Positions 6,099-7,298 of a stretch of 7,298 nt of DNA are shown piece by piece. Position 1 is the first letter of the stretch. The number at the start of each line of letters is the position of its first letter. The notes beneath the pieces were generated by a model, which saw only the letters and a program-made list of their open reading frames with translations, did no database searches and had not been told where the DNA came from. Position numbers and translations under genes: made by a program. The stretch is from an uncultured Planctomycetaceae bacterium (GTDB lineage Bacteria; Planctomycetota; Planctomycetia; Pirellulales; Pirellulaceae), in assembly GCA_903927685.1 (NCBI GenBank), contig CAIYOB010001386.1:1-7298 (forward strand), in the 5' to 3' direction.

Positions 6099-6188
6099 AG
6101 GGATGCGTCCCTCTCGCTTGCGCTTCGGGTTAGGGTGGGGCGGTACGCAAGCGAGCGTGGGCATGCTGCCGGACAAACTTCAGGCAGC
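6099..6188. repeat. Cluster of three adjacent hairpins
   Basis: Three inverted repeats follow copy B. The first is AGGGA/TCCCT (6099-6103 with 6108-6112, 4-base loop). It abuts a perfect 10-bp repeat CTCGCTTGCG/CGCAAGCGAG (6113-6122 with 6146-6155, 23-base loop). The third is GCTGCC/GGCAGC (6165-6170 with 6183-6188, 12-base loop). The middle part (TCGCTTGCGCTTCGGGTTA) looks like a dispersed planctomycete non-coding repeat that I recall yielding spurious LTRSASER-like and NPKRKRE-like peptides. That identification is from memory. Confidence 0.6.
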
Positions 6189-6277
6189 GGCTTGGTCGCG
6201 GTGGCGCGGCTCGGCCCCTCGAAGGAAACCCAGCCGCTTCCCATCGCTGTCTCTGTTTTCACCCGTTCGACGGGGCC

Positions 6278-6463
6278 TTATGGCCGCGGGCCGGTATAGA
6301 CGTGCTTGCCGACGCCGTACGGCGGCAAGACGCGGTGCATGGCAACCGGCGCGGGGTTGGTGTGGACGACCACTACCTTGCCGCCCCGGACCGTTGTGAT
6401 CCGCTTCGCCTCGGCAACACCGGGAAGAGCCAACACGACCAAGAGAATCAGAATCGCTTTCAT
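6278..6463 (-). CDS. Small secreted basic protein of unknown function
   Basis: A 61-residue protein with a clear signal peptide, MKAILILLVVLALPGVAEA (1-19, cleavage after AEA). The mature part of about 42 residues is rich in Lys, Arg, Val and Pro, with KRITTVRGGKVVVVHTNPAP (20-39) and PPYGVGKHVYTGPRP at the end, and no cysteine. The ATG at 6463 has AAGG nine bases upstream. An upstream in-frame GTG-type start would put nine extra residues before the signal peptide and is not favoured. No domain is recognised. A periplasmic or cell-envelope location is likely. Short basic secreted proteins with VVVH...PPYG tails seem common in planctomycetes, from memory only. It is the only gene between the fur upstream region and the beta-helix gene and shares their strand. 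Confidence 0.72.
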   Translation of the reverse strand: MKAILILLVVLALPGVAEAKRITTVRGGKVVVVHTNPAPVAMHRVLPPYGVGKHVYTGPRP

Positions 6464-6740
6464 CGCTGCAGACCTTGTAGAAATTGCCACGGACTAGATT
6501 GGGCGACTAGGTGACAGCCACGGGCACGTTCCGGCAATTCGGGCTGTCTGCCAAAACTTTGCCGCCAAATCCAGCTCTGTCAAATATTTCTTCAAGCGTG
6601 CGAAAGGTCTAGCCCCTTCTTTCGAAAAAAACGTCCCGAAACCACCCCTCACCCTTGCCCGGGAATCGCCACAGGCTCAGTCGCACACCCTCGCAGAGGG
6701 GGTACTGAACGCGGTCGCGGCCGGGTGGGGCGTGCGAGTC
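6464..6740. other. Intergenic region between beta-helix gene and small secreted gene
   Basis: These 277 bases hold a 10-bp stem right after the beta-helix stop (6681-6737), an A7 run (6625-6631), and on the minus strand a perfect TTGACA (6583-6578) that could be a -35 box for the small secreted gene but has no good -10 at 16-18 bases (AAAGTT is the best found). The rest is unremarkable; no gene is seen. Confidence 0.5.
6681..6737 (-). terminator. Possible 3-prime stem after the beta-helix gene
   Basis: In the minus-strand transcript, TCGCACGCCC (6737-6728) pairs with GGGTGTGCGA (6690-6681) through ten pairs including one G-U, beginning three bases after the stop codon at 6741. The 37-base loop contains a competing CCCTC/GAGGG hairpin. 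No U-tract follows, so a factor-independent terminator is doubtful; an mRNA 3-prime stabiliser is the other option. Confidence 0.3.
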
Positions 6741-7298
6741 CTATTTCACCGGCCAGGACGCACGGTCCTCGCTGGCGTACACACCGATCTGGTCAAACGG
6801 GATCGGCCGGAAACCAAGCCGCAGCGCCGGCGAGTCTTCGGCCAGGCGGAAGTCACCCGGGACGGGGCCCGCAAACCGTGGGTCCACGTCGATCAGGTTA
6901 TCCTGGAATTTGACACCCGGCTCGGCCTTCGGTTCCGTCCAGCCCCACTTGCCGCCCCAACTGACGTTACGAGCCATGACGTTGCCCTTGGGAGCCAACG
7001 GCTCGTCGTCCAGGATGTTCAGCAATTCGGGATAGCGGACCGACCACGGCGGCTGCCGGTAGTTCAAGTCGTGCAGTTCCTTGGTGGCGAACGTGCCGAC
7101 ACCCGCGGCCCAGCCCAAGCCTCGAGCGTCGATACTGAACGCCCGGTCGCAGTTGACGAACAGATTGTTGGTCATCAAGTTGTCCCGCCCGCCGCCGATC
7201 AGGATGGCGGTCGCGACGTCGTAGAACACGTTGCTGGAAATGTCGGCGGATGAAAAACAGTCGTCCAGGTAGACGCCCAGGCAGCCCTTGCCCTCGAA
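6741..7298 (-). CDS. Right-handed parallel beta-helix repeat protein (partial, N-terminus outside window)
   Basis: The visible C-terminal 185 residues are open to the right edge. They carry beta-helix coil features: the repeated Asn-rich turns SSNVFYDVATAILIGGGRDN and LMTNNLFVNCDRAFSIDARG, a late coil GNVMARNVSWGG, and a typical C-terminal cap DPRFAGPVPGDFRLAEDSPA followed by LRLGFRPIPFDQIGVY. The family (PbH1/NosD-like or pectate-lyase-like folds) generally acts on or binds polysaccharide, and in planctomycetes is often secreted. The catalytic residues cannot be assessed because most of the helix is missing, so no enzyme activity is claimed. An apparent GTG start at 7229 is internal to a coil and should not be taken as the gene start. 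It lies on the same strand as the small secreted gene, 277 bases upstream of it. Confidence 0.85.
   Translation of the reverse strand, partial: FEGKGCLGVYLDDCFSSADISSNVFYDVATAILIGGGRDNLMTNNLFVNCDRAFSIDARGLGWAAGVGTFATKELHDLNYRQPPWSVRYPELLNILDDEPLAPKGNVMARNVSWGGKWGWTEPKAEPGVKFQDNLIDVDPRFAGPVPGDFRLAEDSPALRLGFRPIPFDQIGVYASEDRASWPVK

Larger units (their letters stand above)
5881..6277. other. Intergenic region upstream of the Fur-family gene, holding promoter and structured repeats
   Basis: These 397 bases carry no convincing gene. They hold the promoter and dyad of the Fur-family gene (5917-5950), a GC-rich stretch with GGGC/GCCC pairing (about 5957-5970), repeat copy B (5999-6090), a three-hairpin cluster (6099-6188), and about 90 bases (6189-6277) with no recognised structure. 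Open frames here give Arg/Ser/Pro-rich or repeat-derived peptides that match no family and change with the repeat, so they are left out. Confidence 0.7.

Noticed and set aside
3714..6188. CRISPR array from the hairpin repeats
   Set aside because: Only two copies 2.3 kb apart plus unrelated hairpins; no regular short spacing and no cas genes.
5718..6262. Open frames over the repeats upstream of the Fur-family gene
   Set aside because: Peptides such as NPKRKRE-like and LTRSASER-like stretches come from translated non-coding repeats, and the frames have no domain or good ribosome-binding site.
6578..6583. Perfect TTGACA on the minus strand upstream of the small secreted gene
   Set aside because: A perfect -35 match, but no acceptable -10 hexamer at 16-18 bases, so not called as a promoter on its own.
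6604..6641. A7 run with TTTCG/CGAAA pairing as a rho-independent terminator for the beta-helix gene
   Set aside because: The stem is only about five AT-rich pairs and includes the T-run itself, which is not the GC-stem-then-U-tract order.

Overview
The window looks like a high-GC chromosome segment from a planctomycete, most likely a Pirellulales-type lineage. This rests on three things: the style of the proteins (a substrate-binding/permease fusion, a small secreted basic protein, a secreted right-handed beta-helix protein), the GC-rich codon use, and intergenic hairpin repeats of a kind I associate with planctomycete genomes. No tRNA, rRNA, CRISPR array, transposase or phage gene is visible. 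The taxonomic call is an inference, not a database result.

Layout: positions 1-1978 (minus strand) hold a two-gene polar amino acid ABC importer. A fused periplasmic-binding/permease protein is followed, with a 4-base ATGA overlap, by its ATPase, which runs off the left edge. A 365-base divergent intergenic region (1979-2343) carries two perfect short tandem duplications, a 10-bp inverted repeat and a possible promoter. purD (2344-3633, plus strand) encodes phosphoribosylamine-glycine ligase of purine synthesis. It converges on a minus-strand pair: a Fur-family regulator (5377-5880) followed 60 bases later by nicotinate phosphoribosyltransferase (3814-5316), the NAD-salvage enzyme. A 17-bp perfect dyad overlapping a plausible -10 box lies just upstream of the Fur-family gene and is a natural candidate autoregulatory operator.

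The right end (minus strand) carries a 61-residue secreted protein of unknown function (6278-6463) and the C-terminal part of a secreted-type parallel beta-helix protein (6741-7298, open at the right edge).

The most interesting non-coding signal is a repeat present twice in the same orientation (about 3714-3801 and 5999-6090), bracketing the fur-pncB pair. Both copies fold by eye into the same three-way junction: a long closing stem plus two hairpins, with compensatory base changes between copies. A second cluster of three adjacent hairpins (6099-6188) follows the right copy. I found no convincing new defence, toxin or biosynthetic system; the coding content is mostly housekeeping, and the novelty lies in the structured repeats and the operator architecture.
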